From Vibrio sp. HI00D65 (lineage in GTDB: Bacteria; Pseudomonadota; Gammaproteobacteria; Enterobacterales; Vibrionaceae): a stretch of 37,176 nucleotides of DNA. The notes under the pieces are model-generated. The model was not told the DNA's origin and searched no databases. It worked only from the letters and a program-made list of their open reading frames with translations. The stretch spans positions 1 through 37,176 of the forward strand of contig NZ_LWEH01000065.1 in the NCBI RefSeq assembly GCF_001635455.1. The letters run 5' to 3'. Shown one piece after another: positions 26,164-36,864 of this stretch. The position numbers were made by a program, and so were the translations under genes. Numbering within the stretch: position 1 is the first letter of the stretch; each line of letters starts with the position of its first letter.

Positions 26164-27954
26164 ATGCACAATATCACTGCGGAACGCGTTACTACGGTTC
26201 GAGCTTGGCTTGAAGCAAACCACTTAGATGCTGTTATCATTCCACATGAAGACGAGTACCTAGGTGAATACGTTCCAGCTCATAACGAGCGACTTCACTG
26301 GCTAACCGGTTTCACTGGCTCTGCAGGTGCGGCTGTTATCACACGTGAAAACGCGGCTATTTTTGTTGATGGTCGCTATACCGTTCAGGTTCGCAAGCAA
26401 GTACCCGGTGAGCTATTTGAGTATCGCCACCTTATTGAAGAACCAGCTTTAGATTGGATCATCAATTCACTAGCACAAGGCAGTAAAGTTGCGTTTGACC
26501 CACGAATGCACACAGCCGCTTGGTTGAAAGGCGCACAAGCTAGACTGGCTGATAAAGTTGAACTTACAACATTAACAGCAAACCCGATTGATGAGCTTTG
26601 GTCTGATCGCCCTACACCTGTTGTCTCTGATGTTCGCCTCATGGCTACCGATGCCGTTGGCCAATCAAGTGAAAGCAAACGTGCAGAAATTGCAGGGCTA
26701 CTAAAAGCCAAGGGTGCTGATGCCGCTATCCTTACTGAACTGGATTCAATCTGCTGGTTACTCAACATTCGTGGTTTAGACGTATCCCGTCTGCCGGTTG
26801 TATTATCTAATGCCATCATTCACGCCGATGAAAGTGTCGATTTCTTCTTAGAACCAGCGCGTATTCCTGCAGGCTTTGAAGCACACGTTGGTAATGGTAT
26901 TCGTGTTTCTCACCCATCAGAGCTGGAAGCTCGCCTTCAATCTTTAGAGGGTAAGAATGTGTCTGTTGATTCAGGTACAAGCAATGCTTGGTACACACTT
27001 GTTCTTCAAAACGCTGGTGCCCATATCATTGAAGCCGCCGACCCATGCCTAATGCCAAAAGCTGCGAAGAACAAAACAGAAATTGCAGGTATGAAAGCAT
27101 GTCACATCCGCGATGGCGTGGCGATGGCAAAATTCCTTTCTTGGATTGATACAGAAGTCGCGCAAGGTAACCTGCATAACGAAGCGGTATTAGCTGACAA
27201 AGTACAATCATTCCGTGAGCAAGATCCTACCCTGATGGACCTAAGTTTCGACACAATTTCAGCGGCAGGCGGAAACGCAGCCATGTGTCACTACAACCAT
27301 GAGAACCAGCCTGAGCCGGGTCAGCTAGAAATGAATACGCTATACCTAGTCGATTCAGGCGGTCAGTACCTAGATGGCACAACAGACATCACACGTACTA
27401 TCGCCATTGGCCAGCCAAGCGAAGAAATGATTCAACAATTCACCCTTGCACTTAAGGGTCACATCGGTATTGCACGTGCTCGCTTCCCACAAGGTACTCG
27501 TGGCTTCCAATTGGACACCCTAGCGCGTCAGCACTTATGGGCAGAAGGCTACGACTATGACCACGGTACTGGTCACGGTGTTGGCCACTTCCTTAGTGTT
27601 CATGAAGGTCCGCAAAGCATCTCTAAAAAGCTGATCGACGTTCCTCTTGTTGAAGGTATGGTGTTATCAAATGAGCCGGGTTACTACCGTGCCGATGAAT
27701 TTGGTATCCGTATCGAAAACTTAGAGTTGGTTATTGAGCTTCAAACTCAAGGTGACTTCTCAGTGCTAACGTTTGAATCGCTAACACGTTGCCCTATCGA
27801 TAAGCGCAATATCAACGTAGACCTACTAACACGTCAGGAGCTTGCATGGCTTAACGATTACCACCAAAAAGTGTGGAACGATGTTAGCCCATTAGTTGAC
27901 GGTGTTACGTTAGAGTGGCTACGCCAAGCAACAACGCCACTAGCTCACGCTTAA
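26164..27954 (+). CDS. Xaa-Pro aminopeptidase (M24B, long form)
   Basis: This cytosolic metallopeptidase of 596 residues removes N-terminal amino acids preceding proline. It has the three-domain layout of the long APP1-type enzymes: two creatinase-N-like domains and then a C-terminal pita-bread catalytic domain. Metal ligands are predicted at Asp397 and Asp408 (LVDSGGQYLDGTTD), the His of GTGHGVGH near 471, and the Glu residues of SNEPGYY and RIENLE near 505 and 519. It is longer than E. coli PepP (441), so I do not use that gene symbol. AGGA lies 9 bp before the ATG. It is monocistronic, followed by two hairpins. Confidence 0.92.
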   Translation: MHNITAERVTTVRAWLEANHLDAVIIPHEDEYLGEYVPAHNERLHWLTGFTGSAGAAVITRENAAIFVDGRYTVQVRKQVPGELFEYRHLIEEPALDWIINSLAQGSKVAFDPRMHTAAWLKGAQARLADKVELTTLTANPIDELWSDRPTPVVSDVRLMATDAVGQSSESKRAEIAGLLKAKGADAAILTELDSICWLLNIRGLDVSRLPVVLSNAIIHADESVDFFLEPARIPAGFEAHVGNGIRVSHPSELEARLQSLEGKNVSVDSGTSNAWYTLVLQNAGAHIIEAADPCLMPKAAKNKTEIAGMKACHIRDGVAMAKFLSWIDTEVAQGNLHNEAVLADKVQSFREQDPTLMDLSFDTISAAGGNAAMCHYNHENQPEPGQLEMNTLYLVDSGGQYLDGTTDITRTIAIGQPSEEMIQQFTLALKGHIGIARARFPQGTRGFQLDTLARQHLWAEGYDYDHGTGHGVGHFLSVHEGPQSISKKLIDVPLVEGMVLSNEPGYYRADEFGIRIENLELVIELQTQGDFSVLTFESLTRCPIDKRNINVDLLTRQELAWLNDYHQKVWNDVSPLVDGVTLEWLRQATTPLAHA

Positions 27955-27970
27955 CGCCTAACTAGATAGG

Positions 27971-28000
27971 TAACTTAGCCACATCATTTTAGCTAAGTTA
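27971..28000. repeat. Inverted repeat after the aminopeptidase gene
   Basis: TAACTTAGC (27971-27979) and GCTAAGTTA (27992-28000) form a 9-bp stem just before the stronger terminator. It may be a first, weaker terminator or a 3'-end stabiliser. Confidence 0.6.
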
Positions 28001-28006
28001 GATACG

Positions 28007-28036
28007 AAAACGGCTACCTAGGGGTAGCCGTCTTTA
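28007..28036. terminator. Terminator between the aminopeptidase and thiH genes
   Basis: CGGCTACC (28011-28018) pairs with GGTAGCCG (28023-28030). T-rich sequence follows on the plus strand and TTTTCG on the minus strand, so it can serve both convergent genes. Confidence 0.85.
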
Positions 28037-28058
28037 TTTGTCGATATCACATCACTGA

Positions 28059-28074
28059 TGTTTCACGTGGAACA
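28059..28074. promoter_or_regulatory. parS site 2 (exact), intergenic
   Basis: TGTTTCACGTGGAACA is the exact reverse complement of the parS consensus TGTTCCACGTGAAACA. It is the only one of the three sites that is intergenic, between the terminator and the thiH stop codon. Confidence 0.92.
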
Positions 28075-28090
28075 TCAATCAAGCAGCAAG

Positions 28091-29203
28091 TTAGCCAGAG
28101 TAAGCGCTGTGCCAATCTCGCCACACCGGATCGAAGCCACGTTGACGAATCATAGTTTCAACATCAGCAGCACCTCTCTCATCACTTATCTCAAATTGTT
28201 CAAGCTCTTCCTCACCAGAAGCATAGCCACCAGGTTGCGTTTTTGATGCCGCTGACATGCTAGTGATACCTAACGGAAGCACATTGTCGCGGAACGTTGC
28301 TGACTCACGAGTCGAAAGAGACAACTCAACCTCAGGGTTTAATAGTCGATAAGCACAGATAAGTTGAACTAGCTGTTTGTCGCTCATGATCGACTTAGGT
28401 TGTAAACCACCCTCACAAGGACGAAGACGTGGGAAAGAAATCGAGTAACGAGTTTGCCAGTAAGTACGTTCAAGATAGTCTAAGTGAGCAGCCACGAAGA
28501 AGCTATCCGTTCGCCAATCTTCCAGGCCAATCAAAGCACCGATACCTATCTTATCAATGCCCGCTTTTGCCAAACGATCGGGCGTTTCAAGCCGGTATTC
28601 AAAATCCATTTTGTTACCACGCAAGTGGTGTTCAGCGTAGGTACTTGGACTATACGTTTCTTGGTAGACCATCACGGCGTCTAAGCCTAGTGTTTTAAGC
28701 TCCGCGTAGTCGTCTTGAGCAAGCGGCTGCACTTCCATCGCGAGGTAATTAAATTGCGCTTTGATATTCGGCAACACCTCACGAAAGTATTTCATACCAA
28801 CTTTCGTTTCATGTTCGCCAGTAACCAACAACACACTATCGAACTTCATCTTTTTGATGGCTGCGCTCTCAGCATCAATTTCATCTAAAGTTAATGTGCG
28901 ACGCTTGATGCGGTTCTCCATCGAAAAACCACAATACGTACACGCATTCGCGCACAAGTTGGATAGATACAAGGGAATATACAACGACATCGTGTTGCCA
29001 AATCTCTTACGCGTTAGCGCCAACGATTGTTGTGCAATCTGCTCTAAGTAAGGTTCTGCGGCCGGAGAGATCAAAGCCTTAAAATCTTCTAAGTCTCGTT
29101 TGGGTTTACTCAGGGCTCGTTCAACATCCGCTGCCGTTTTACTGAAGATCGACATACCAATGTCATCCCAGTTGAGCTGTTTAAATCGATCAACAAACGT
29201 CAT
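28091..29203 (-). CDS. thiH: 2-iminoacetate synthase ThiH
   Basis: ThiH is the radical-SAM tyrosine lyase that makes dehydroglycine for the thiazole ring of thiamin under low oxygen. The 370-residue protein has the cluster motif CANACTYC with Cys84, Cys88 and Cys91 (CX3CX2C), preceded by MSLYIPLYLSNL and followed by GFSMENRIKR, all typical. It is the last gene of thiCEFSGH, 7 bp after thiG. ThiH and not the oxidase ThiO supplies the glycine imine here, as in enterobacteria. Confidence 0.96.
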   Translation of the reverse strand: MTFVDRFKQLNWDDIGMSIFSKTAADVERALSKPKRDLEDFKALISPAAEPYLEQIAQQSLALTRKRFGNTMSLYIPLYLSNLCANACTYCGFSMENRIKRRTLTLDEIDAESAAIKKMKFDSVLLVTGEHETKVGMKYFREVLPNIKAQFNYLAMEVQPLAQDDYAELKTLGLDAVMVYQETYSPSTYAEHHLRGNKMDFEYRLETPDRLAKAGIDKIGIGALIGLEDWRTDSFFVAAHLDYLERTYWQTRYSISFPRLRPCEGGLQPKSIMSDKQLVQLICAYRLLNPEVELSLSTRESATFRDNVLPLGITSMSAASKTQPGGYASGEEELEQFEISDERGAADVETMIRQRGFDPVWRDWHSAYSG

Positions 29204-29210
29204 AGTAATG

Positions 29211-29975
29211 CTACTCGTCTAGGAAGGAAGTTAACGGACTGGAAGCAACCGCATGAGACACTTGACCTGCAAGACCAGCACGATAAGCCATACGCCCCGC
29301 TTCAACTGCCAACTTAAAAGCAATCGCCATTTCAACCGGTTGTTGAGAAGCAGCAATCGCGGTATTCACTAACACAGCATCAGCACCCATTTCCATCGCA
29401 CGCGCCGCATGTGACGGAGCACCAATGCCAGCATCAACAATCACAGGGACATTCGCTTGGTCGATAATGATCTCTAAGAAGTCAGCTGAAGCGACTCCCT
29501 TATTAGAACCAATAGGTGCACCAAGCGGCATTACAGCAGCACAACCAACTTCTTCTAGGCGCTTACAAAATACAGGGTCAGCATGGCAATAAGGCAAAAC
29601 AACAAAGCCATCTTTTACCAGTTGCTCAGCCGCGTTAAGTGTCTCGATTGGGTCTGGCATCAAGTATTTTGGGTCTGGGTGAATCTCAAGTTTAAGCCAA
29701 TTGGTGCCAAGTGCTTCACGAGCTAAATGAGCAGCAAATATGGCGTCCTTCGCGTTCTTCGCGCCAGAGGTATTCGGAAGTAGGTTTACGCCAGCATCAA
29801 TAATAGGCTGTAAGATATCGTCTTGCTCAGAACGAATATCGACTCTCTTCAGTGCCATGGTTGCCAGTTGAGAACCTGACGCTTCGATAGCACTCGCCAT
29901 CAAATGCTTATTGGCGAACTTGCCTGTGCCAGTGAACAGTCTTGATTGAAATGTTTTATCTGCGATGGTTAACAT
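29211..29975 (-). CDS. thiG: Thiazole synthase ThiG
   Basis: ThiG condenses deoxyxylulose phosphate, dehydroglycine and ThiS-borne sulfur into the thiazole phosphate. The 254-residue TIM-barrel protein has the Schiff-base lysine at Lys95 in [10 protein letters not shown], and the phosphate-binding [23 protein letters not shown] segment near the end. It begins 2 bp after the thiS stop and partners with ThiH downstream. Confidence 0.96.
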   Translation of the reverse strand: MLTIADKTFQSRLFTGTGKFANKHLMASAIEASGSQLATMALKRVDIRSEQDDILQPIIDAGVNLLPNTSGAKNAKDAIFAAHLAREALGTNWLKLEIHPDPKYLMPDPIETLNAAEQLVKDGFVVLPYCHADPVFCKRLEEVGCAAVMPLGAPIGSNKGVASADFLEIIIDQANVPVIVDAGIGAPSHAARAMEMGADAVLVNTAIAASQQPVEMAIAFKLAVEAGRMAYRAGLAGQVSHAVASSPLTSFLDE

Positions 29976-29977
29976 AG

Positions 29978-30187
29978 TTAGCCCCCTGCAATAGCTTGAA
30001 AAAGAGAGATAGAGTCGCCTTCATTGACGATGGTTTGTTGCCACTGGCTGCGTGGGACAACCGCGTTATTGATAGCGAATACACACCCTAAATCAGGTAG
30101 CGAAAGCGAATGAATAATATCTGCAAGAGAAGATGATTTCGCGACCTGCTCTGGTTGCTCGTTTATTGAAATAGTTATATTGCTCAT
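29978..30187 (-). CDS. thiS: Sulfur carrier protein ThiS
   Basis: This 69-residue ubiquitin-like protein ends in the required Gly-Gly (FQAIAGG), which ThiF adenylates and converts to a thiocarboxylate as sulfur donor for the thiazole. The body ([11 protein letters not shown], then LADIIHSL) matches the ThiS beta-grasp pattern. It overlaps the thiF stop by 4 bp (ATGA). Confidence 0.95.
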   Translation of the reverse strand: MSNITISINEQPEQVAKSSSLADIIHSLSLPDLGCVFAINNAVVPRSQWQQTIVNEGDSISLFQAIAGG

Positions 30188-30966
30188 AGTGCTTCTTCTT
30201 CTAAATTATTGGTCACTGACGAATTGCACACCGGACATTCGATATCTTGCGTGACTATTAGGTCTTGCCAGCTCATGCTCCTACCGTCGAACAGCTTGAG
30301 CTTATGTGTCGCCACTTGAAACTCGCCACTGCCTATGCACTGAATAGCAGCAAGAGCTTGGAGGTTTCCAATAGTCCCGACCACAGGCCCAATGATGCCA
30401 CTGTCGCTACAACGCGTTGTTTGTGTATGGTGGTCAAACGGGAAAAGACAGTGGTAACACCCCTGCTGGTTTTGATAATCGAAGACAACAAACTGACCTT
30501 TCCAACCAATTGCGGAGCCTGATATCAATGGTGTGTTAGCCTCGAAACACGCTTGGTTAACTTGTTGGCGGGTCGCGAAGTTGTCGGTACAGTCCAACAC
30601 AACGTCAGCTAGCATAACTTCAAGCTTTAACTGGCTTTCTGCCATTCGCTTGTTGATGGTCCTAACTTGGCTTCTACCATTTAGCTCACTCAACTGTAGT
30701 TTCAACGCATCGACTTTAGCTGTGCCAAGATCGCTTTCTTTGAAGGCGACCTGTCGTTGTAGATTGGACGAGTCGACACAATCATCATCAACCAGCACGA
30801 TTTTGCCGATGCCAGACGCCGCTAGATAAAGAGCCGCAGCATTCCCCAAACCACCACAACCAATCACTAACACATGACCGTTTAGTAGATTTCGTTGTCC
30901 TTGTTCACCGATTTCAGGTAATGCGATTTGGCGTTGATAACGTACAAATTCAAAGTCAGTCAGCAT
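30184..30966 (-). CDS. thiF: ThiS adenylyltransferase ThiF
   Basis: ThiF activates the ThiS C-terminus with ATP and belongs to the E1-like/MoeB family. I place the start at the ATG at 30966 (260 residues, MLTDFEFVRYQRQI), preceded by AGGAG 7 bp upstream; the open frame extends to 31014 but inside thiE. It has the nucleotide loop VIGCGGLGNAAALYLAASG, the acid-rich VDDDCVDSSNLQRQ, zinc-binding CYHC and CPVC pairs, and the Cys in TTRCSDSGIIGP corresponding to the sulfur-transfer cysteine. It overlaps the thiE 3' end by 11 bp. Confidence 0.94.
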   Translation of the reverse strand: MLTDFEFVRYQRQIALPEIGEQGQRNLLNGHVLVIGCGGLGNAAALYLAASGIGKIVLVDDDCVDSSNLQRQVAFKESDLGTAKVDALKLQLSELNGRSQVRTINKRMAESQLKLEVMLADVVLDCTDNFATRQQVNQACFEANTPLISGSAIGWKGQFVVFDYQNQQGCYHCLFPFDHHTQTTRCSDSGIIGPVVGTIGNLQALAAIQCIGSGEFQVATHKLKLFDGRSMSWQDLIVTQDIECPVCNSSVTNNLEEEAL

Positions 30967-32247
30967 GGCACAACTCCTGACTAACCTCTTCATTAAAGGT
31001 TGAAGAGTTGCCATTCATAAGAGCTTCGAAAAACTCAATAACCGCTTTTGGATCTTCCGCCAACGTAATTGCACGCACTACCGCGAGGCTTGAGACGCCA
31101 CAATTCCATACCTGTTCTGCCGTCGATTGGTCAATCCCACCAATAGCCACGGTCGGATAACCAACAAGTTCTTCACTGTATGGAATGGTATCAATTAGTT
31201 GTTGGTACAAAGATAAACGTACCAAACCTTGGGGCTTGGATGGCATCTGTTTCGTAGTGGTTGGGAAGATATGTCCTAACGCGATGTAACTTGGGTTTAT
31301 TTGGATGATTCGTAGCAACTCATAGTAACCATGTGTCGATAGACCTATCTTGATTTCCGCTTTACTCAACTGTGAGAGGTTCGATTCTTCAATATCCTCT
31401 TGTCCCAAGTGAACACCAAAAGCGCCATGTTTGAGTGCAAGTTGCCAATAATCATTGATAAAAACTTGAGCTTGGTATTGCCTGCCGAGTGCGATAGAAC
31501 GTGAGACTTGATGTTCCAAATCCGATTGCTGAGGATTCTTAATTCGCAGTTGCACCGTATTGATTCCAAGCTTAAGCAGCCTTTCAATCCAATCCACATG
31601 ATCGACAACTGGGTATAACCCGAGGCTTTTCTTAGTCAAGTCAGGGAAAGACAGTGACGTTCCTTGATGGGTCCAGCCAACACTAATACTTAAATGCTTG
31701 TCTTCTAACACCGGAATTGGGAACTCTTGATAATGGCTTGGCCATGTTCCACGTGAAACATTAGATGCAGCGCGTGCTAGAACCAATGTATCTTCTAATG
31801 GGAAATCTAAAGCCAATAATGTGAGTAACCACGCAAAGTGATGGCGGCTATCTATTTCTTGATGATCGGTGGTAATACTTTTGATAGCTCGATTGGCGTT
31901 TAAGTGTGACCAAATATCTAATACCGTAGCCTCATCGGCTACACCGACATATATCGTATTAGGGTATTGCGCTAAAGCATCTCGAACATCTGTCAGCGAT
32001 AACGACTCGTCATAACTTACGATGTGATCAAGCGAGCTTAGCTTCTCCGCTTCAGTTGAAACGACATCGGAAGCAAAGCCCATAGCAAGTGAGTGCTGAG
32101 AATCAACGATAGAGAAGTATTGAGTTGGGCTGACACCCAACTCAACTGCATCGGTTGCTAAACCTTGTCGCTTAGCAACCAATAGACAGTGTTGAACCTC
32201 CCCCGTTAACTCAATATATTGAGGTGGGATCAGAATTTTCACTGTCA

Positions 32248-32248
<1 letters not shown>
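30956..32248 (-). CDS. thiE: Thiamine-phosphate synthase ThiE with a long N-terminal domain
   Basis: ThiE joins the pyrimidine and thiazole halves into thiamin phosphate. The catalytic TIM barrel occupies about residues 210-410. Its signatures are GLYPVVD at the first strand, VQLRIKN, FINDYWQLALKHGAFGVHLGQED, GLSTHGYYEL, ALGHIFPTTTKQMPSKPQGL and VAIGGI. The protein has 430 residues, twice the length of E. coli ThiE (211). The extra 200 N-terminal residues end in HHFAWLLTLLALDFPLEDTLVLARAA, which resembles the final helices of HMP-phosphate kinase ThiD. They lack a clear ATP-site motif, so this looks like a degenerate kinase-like domain. It starts on the thiC stop (TAATG overlap). A parS site lies inside the gene at 31745. 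Confidence 0.92.
31745..31760. promoter_or_regulatory. parS site 3 (exact), inside thiE
   Basis: TGTTCCACGTGAAACA is an exact match to the parS consensus. It lies in the part of thiE encoding the N-terminal extension. Confidence 0.92.
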
Positions 32249-34245
<1,997 letters not shown>

Positions 34246-34335
34246 TGACGGATTGATGCTACAAGAGGGATCACGGTAAGAAATACAGTTGTGATCTGGT
34301 GATAGATCTCTAGAGGGATTCTAGTTAGATATCTA

Positions 34336-34421
34336 CTCTTGTTCCCTTCGCAGGTATTAGCCTGATCAGGTTCAACGGATCCCGAGTTAACGGTCTCAGC
34401 CATATGGCACTCCGACAAGTA
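34336..34421 (-). promoter_or_regulatory. TPP riboswitch (THI element) of the thi operon
   Basis: The minus strand carries the diagnostic aptamer core: GGCTGAGACC, then GGATCCGTTGAACCTGATC, then GGCTAATACCTGCGAAGGGA. A closing stem is made by CTTGT and ACAAG at the two ends. It precedes thiC by about 140 bp. Thiamin pyrophosphate binding would lower expression of thiCEFSGH. Confidence 0.96.
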
Positions 34422-34427
34422 CTATCG

Positions 34428-34456
34428 AGTATATAAAAACGGCTTGGATAAACCAA
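34428..34456 (-). promoter_or_regulatory. Putative sigma70 promoter of the thi operon
   Basis: -35 TTGGTT (34451-34456) and -10 TATACT (34428-34433) are 17 bp apart on the minus strand. Transcription would begin near 34421, exactly at the TPP riboswitch. The -35 lies inside the stem of the crcB terminator. Confidence 0.65.
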
Positions 34457-34460
34457 GCCG
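34434..34460 (-). terminator. Intrinsic terminator after crcB
   Basis: CGGCTTGG (34440-34447) pairs with CCAAGCCG (34453-34460) around a 5-base loop, followed on the minus strand by TTTTTATAT. It ends crcB transcription just before the thi promoter -10. Confidence 0.88.
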
Positions 34461-34486
34461 AGTTGTTAACAAATCGTGAGGAGATT

Positions 34487-34870
34487 TTATGACTTTATCA
34501 AAAGTTGGAAGCCGATCCATGCTGCAGAAATACTCAAGACCACATTGAGTAGTACGTTTAGTCCCATTTTGAAAAATGCGCCTTGCTGCATTAAAAGAAC
34601 GTTATCCATCGAAAAAGTTGAGAATGTAGTCAAAGCACCAAGAAAGCCCAAGCCAATGATCTGTCGCCATGGCTCAGTTGCAACCATCTCATTTTCAAAT
34701 GCAGCGATCAGTAGACCCATAATGAAAGAACCAATCACGTTAACAGTTAGCGTACCATAAGGAAAACCACGCCCAAGCAGTAGTACACACAGTTCTGAAA
34801 TCAGATAACGTGAACAAGCACCAAATGCCCCACCAATGGCAATAAAACCTAAAATAGACAACTGACCCAT
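34487..34870 (-). CDS. crcB: Fluoride channel FluC/CrcB
   Basis: This 127-residue inner-membrane protein expels fluoride as a dual-topology dimer. Four membrane segments are present, with family motifs GGAFGACSRY (first helix), GTLTVNVIGSF (second) and GFLGALTTFSTFSMD (third, with the phenylalanine and serine residues of the fluoride path). The ATG at 34870 is preceded by GGGAGG; a TTG four codons upstream lies inside that site and is rejected. I looked for a fluoride riboswitch in the 100 bp upstream and saw none. Confidence 0.93.
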   Translation of the reverse strand: MGQLSILGFIAIGGAFGACSRYLISELCVLLLGRGFPYGTLTVNVIGSFIMGLLIAAFENEMVATEPWRQIIGLGFLGALTTFSTFSMDNVLLMQQGAFFKMGLNVLLNVVLSISAAWIGFQLLIKS

Positions 34871-34970
34871 GAATCCTCCCAAATAACAGTCCCTATATTC
34901 TAGCTTTACCGCCGATAAAAGCGAGGATGGAAACTAAGAATGTATGCGCAAATATTAAACGTTACAGGTA

Positions 34971-36353
34971 TCACTTAACTTCGATATAACCCATCAGCCC
35001 TGTTTTCATATGTTCAATCACATGACAGTGATACATCCAACGTCCGGGGTTGTCCGCTACAAATGCCGCTTTCGCTCGACCGTTCTTTCCAAGTAATACG
35101 GTATCCGTGTGAAAAGGCTCCTCAATTTTTTTGCCGTCTAAATCAAGTACCGTGAACGTATGACCATGTATATGGATCGGGTGATGGTATTGGGTAACAT
35201 TCTTAAGATCAAATATATAAGTTTTACCGAGCTCTAATGTAGCGAGTGGTTCTGGGATATTGTTTTTACTCATCCCCTCCCAGGCTCTTTTATTGGTCAG
35301 CCAAAACTTAGGCATGGATTTCCCATCTTTGGAAACCGGAGACACCGCCCCTTCCCACTCAAACACAAAATCGATCTCTTCTGCGTTAGCGAGATCTAAC
35401 TTAGGCACAGGATTAAGAGGTAATAGCGGAAGTGTTTGAACTTCTATGAGCGTGGAATCTACAACCTCAAACTCACATAAAGAAAAAGGAAAACGTCCCT
35501 TCATTTGCAGTACATTCACTCGCTTACCAGCCTTTGGAGCAATCAGACCGATGTCGACACGCATACCTGGGCCGATTTTATGTTCAGTCAACCTATAAGG
35601 TGTTTTTATCGGGTTACCATCTATGGCAATAACCCACGCTTCTGCACCTTCAACAGCGATAGGATAAGTGATTGTGTTATCGACATTAGCTATACGAAGC
35701 CTAGTCGTTGCATGTTGCTTTAGTTGATAAGTAGGCTCATGTACTCCATTAACACTGCTCCACTCCCCAGGAGTCCCCATACGAGCGCTAAGACGTGGGA
35801 TCATTAAGTCCTTCCACTGTCCTTGTTTATCAAGGTGCCAGTGTTTAAGCATCAAAGCATGCTCTTCATCGAACTGAACTGGTGTGCTCTCTTCAACAAC
35901 AATTAGACCGACTAAGCCCATACCAAGTTGTTTAACACTGTTCATGTGTGGGTGATACCAGAACGTGCCTGCATCTGGTGGCGTAAATTCATAGACGAAC
36001 GTTTCACCGGGCATGATTGGTGGCTGACTCAAGAAAGGCACCCCGTCCATTTCTATAGGGATTCTTAAACCATGCCAGTGAATTGTGGTTGGTTCTGATA
36101 ATTTATTAGTGAAACGAATCGTAACTTTGTCGCCCTGTCGACAACGAATTGTTGGCGCAGGGATCTGACCATTGAACCCCAAAACGTTAGTAGTAAATCC
36201 AGGAACAATTTCAGCAGTAGAAGGCTCAGCAGTTAAGTCGTAAACATACCCTCCCTTCTCATCAACCGACCTCTTCATAGAACAAGCAGGAAGGACTGTA
36301 AGTGCAGATATAGCGAGAGATGATTGAATAAATTTACGACGAGAGATGTCCAT
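34971..36353 (-). CDS. Tat-exported multicopper oxidase
   Basis: This 460-residue three-cupredoxin oxidase begins with a twin-arginine signal (SRRKFIQSSLAISAL). A cysteine at residue 24 (VLPAC) resembles a lipobox and could anchor it as a lipoprotein. Copper ligands are complete: HWHG (92-95), WYHPH (132-136), HPIHIHGH in the last domain, and HCHVIEHMKTGLM (442-454) with type-1 Cys443 and axial Met454. All four copper sites should therefore be occupied, unlike the division protein FtsP/SufI. It lacks the Met-rich insert typical of CueO. Likely a laccase-like or ferroxidase enzyme in the periplasm. It stands alone, preceded by a Fur-box-like palindrome, which favours a role in iron oxidation or uptake. 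Confidence 0.92.
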   Translation of the reverse strand: MDISRRKFIQSSLAISALTVLPACSMKRSVDEKGGYVYDLTAEPSTAEIVPGFTTNVLGFNGQIPAPTIRCRQGDKVTIRFTNKLSEPTTIHWHGLRIPIEMDGVPFLSQPPIMPGETFVYEFTPPDAGTFWYHPHMNSVKQLGMGLVGLIVVEESTPVQFDEEHALMLKHWHLDKQGQWKDLMIPRLSARMGTPGEWSSVNGVHEPTYQLKQHATTRLRIANVDNTITYPIAVEGAEAWVIAIDGNPIKTPYRLTEHKIGPGMRVDIGLIAPKAGKRVNVLQMKGRFPFSLCEFEVVDSTLIEVQTLPLLPLNPVPKLDLANAEEIDFVFEWEGAVSPVSKDGKSMPKFWLTNKRAWEGMSKNNIPEPLATLELGKTYIFDLKNVTQYHHPIHIHGHTFTVLDLDGKKIEEPFHTDTVLLGKNGRAKAAFVADNPGRWMYHCHVIEHMKTGLMGYIEVK

Positions 36354-36397
36354 ATTTGTAGCCTTTTAGTAATAACGACCAAAATGTAACAAAATAT

Positions 36398-36412
36398 TGA
36401 GAATAATTCTCA
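36398..36412. promoter_or_regulatory. Fur-box-like palindrome upstream of the multicopper oxidase
   Basis: TGAGAATAATTCTCA is a perfect 7-1-7 inverted repeat. It fits the Fur pattern TGAtAATnATTaTCA with G/C changes at two symmetric positions that are common in Fur boxes. It lies 45-59 bp before the oxidase ATG, where promoter elements are expected. Confidence 0.65.
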
Positions 36413-36536
36413 TAAAGAAATGAAGTTTGTGGCTTGGATATTAATAAACGAGGCCGAGATAAGTAAGTACTTACACTGTTTCATCAGAACTAGCGAAACG
36501 AGGGAATTGTTGACTGGAATTTGGAGCGGTGAAAAG

Positions 36537-36567
36537 CAAAAAGGCTCTAGCATTTCTGCTAGAGCCT
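36537..36567 (-). terminator. Terminator at the end of the rrn-tRNA operon
   Basis: AGGCTCTAGC (36542-36551) pairs with GCTAGAGCCT (36558-36567). The minus-strand transcript ends in TTTTTGC. It is just past tRNA-Trp. Confidence 0.9.
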
Positions 36568-36574
36568 CTTAATG

Positions 36575-36651
<77 letters not shown>

Positions 36652-36675
36652 AAAACTTTTTGTACTTTAGATTCG

Positions 36676-36699
36676 AAAAAACCTCGCATTAAGCGAGGT
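36676..36699 (-). terminator. Terminator-like hairpin between tRNA-Asp and tRNA-Trp
   Basis: ACCTCGC (36681-36687) pairs with GCGAGGT (36693-36699), and the minus-strand RNA continues as TTTTTT. It looks like an intrinsic terminator, yet tRNA-Trp lies beyond it. Confidence 0.75.
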
Positions 36700-36710
36700 C
36701 ATCGAATAAG

Positions 36711-36787
36711 TGGCGGAGTGGACGGGACTCGAACCCGCGACCCCCGGCGTGACAGGCCGGTATTCTAACCAACTGAACTACCACTCC
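36711..36787 (-). tRNA. tRNA-Asp (GTC anticodon)
   Basis: The 77-base minus-strand sequence closely matches E. coli tRNA-Asp. The acceptor stem GGAGTGG pairs with CCACTCC, the anticodon loop CTGTCAC lies in a CCGGC/GCCGG stem, the T arm is GCGGGTTCGAGTCCCGT, and CCA is encoded. It follows 5S in the rrn operon. Confidence 0.97.
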
Positions 36788-36864
36788 GCAGTGGACTACT
36801 TGTCATCGCTGACAAGTCGTTCATAACACTTTTTCTTCACTTTTGAAAAGTGAAAATAAATTTG

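Noticed and set aside
34871..34970. Fluoride riboswitch upstream of crcB
   Set aside because: The conserved GGCGAUGG...CGCC and downstream blocks of the crcB motif are not present.
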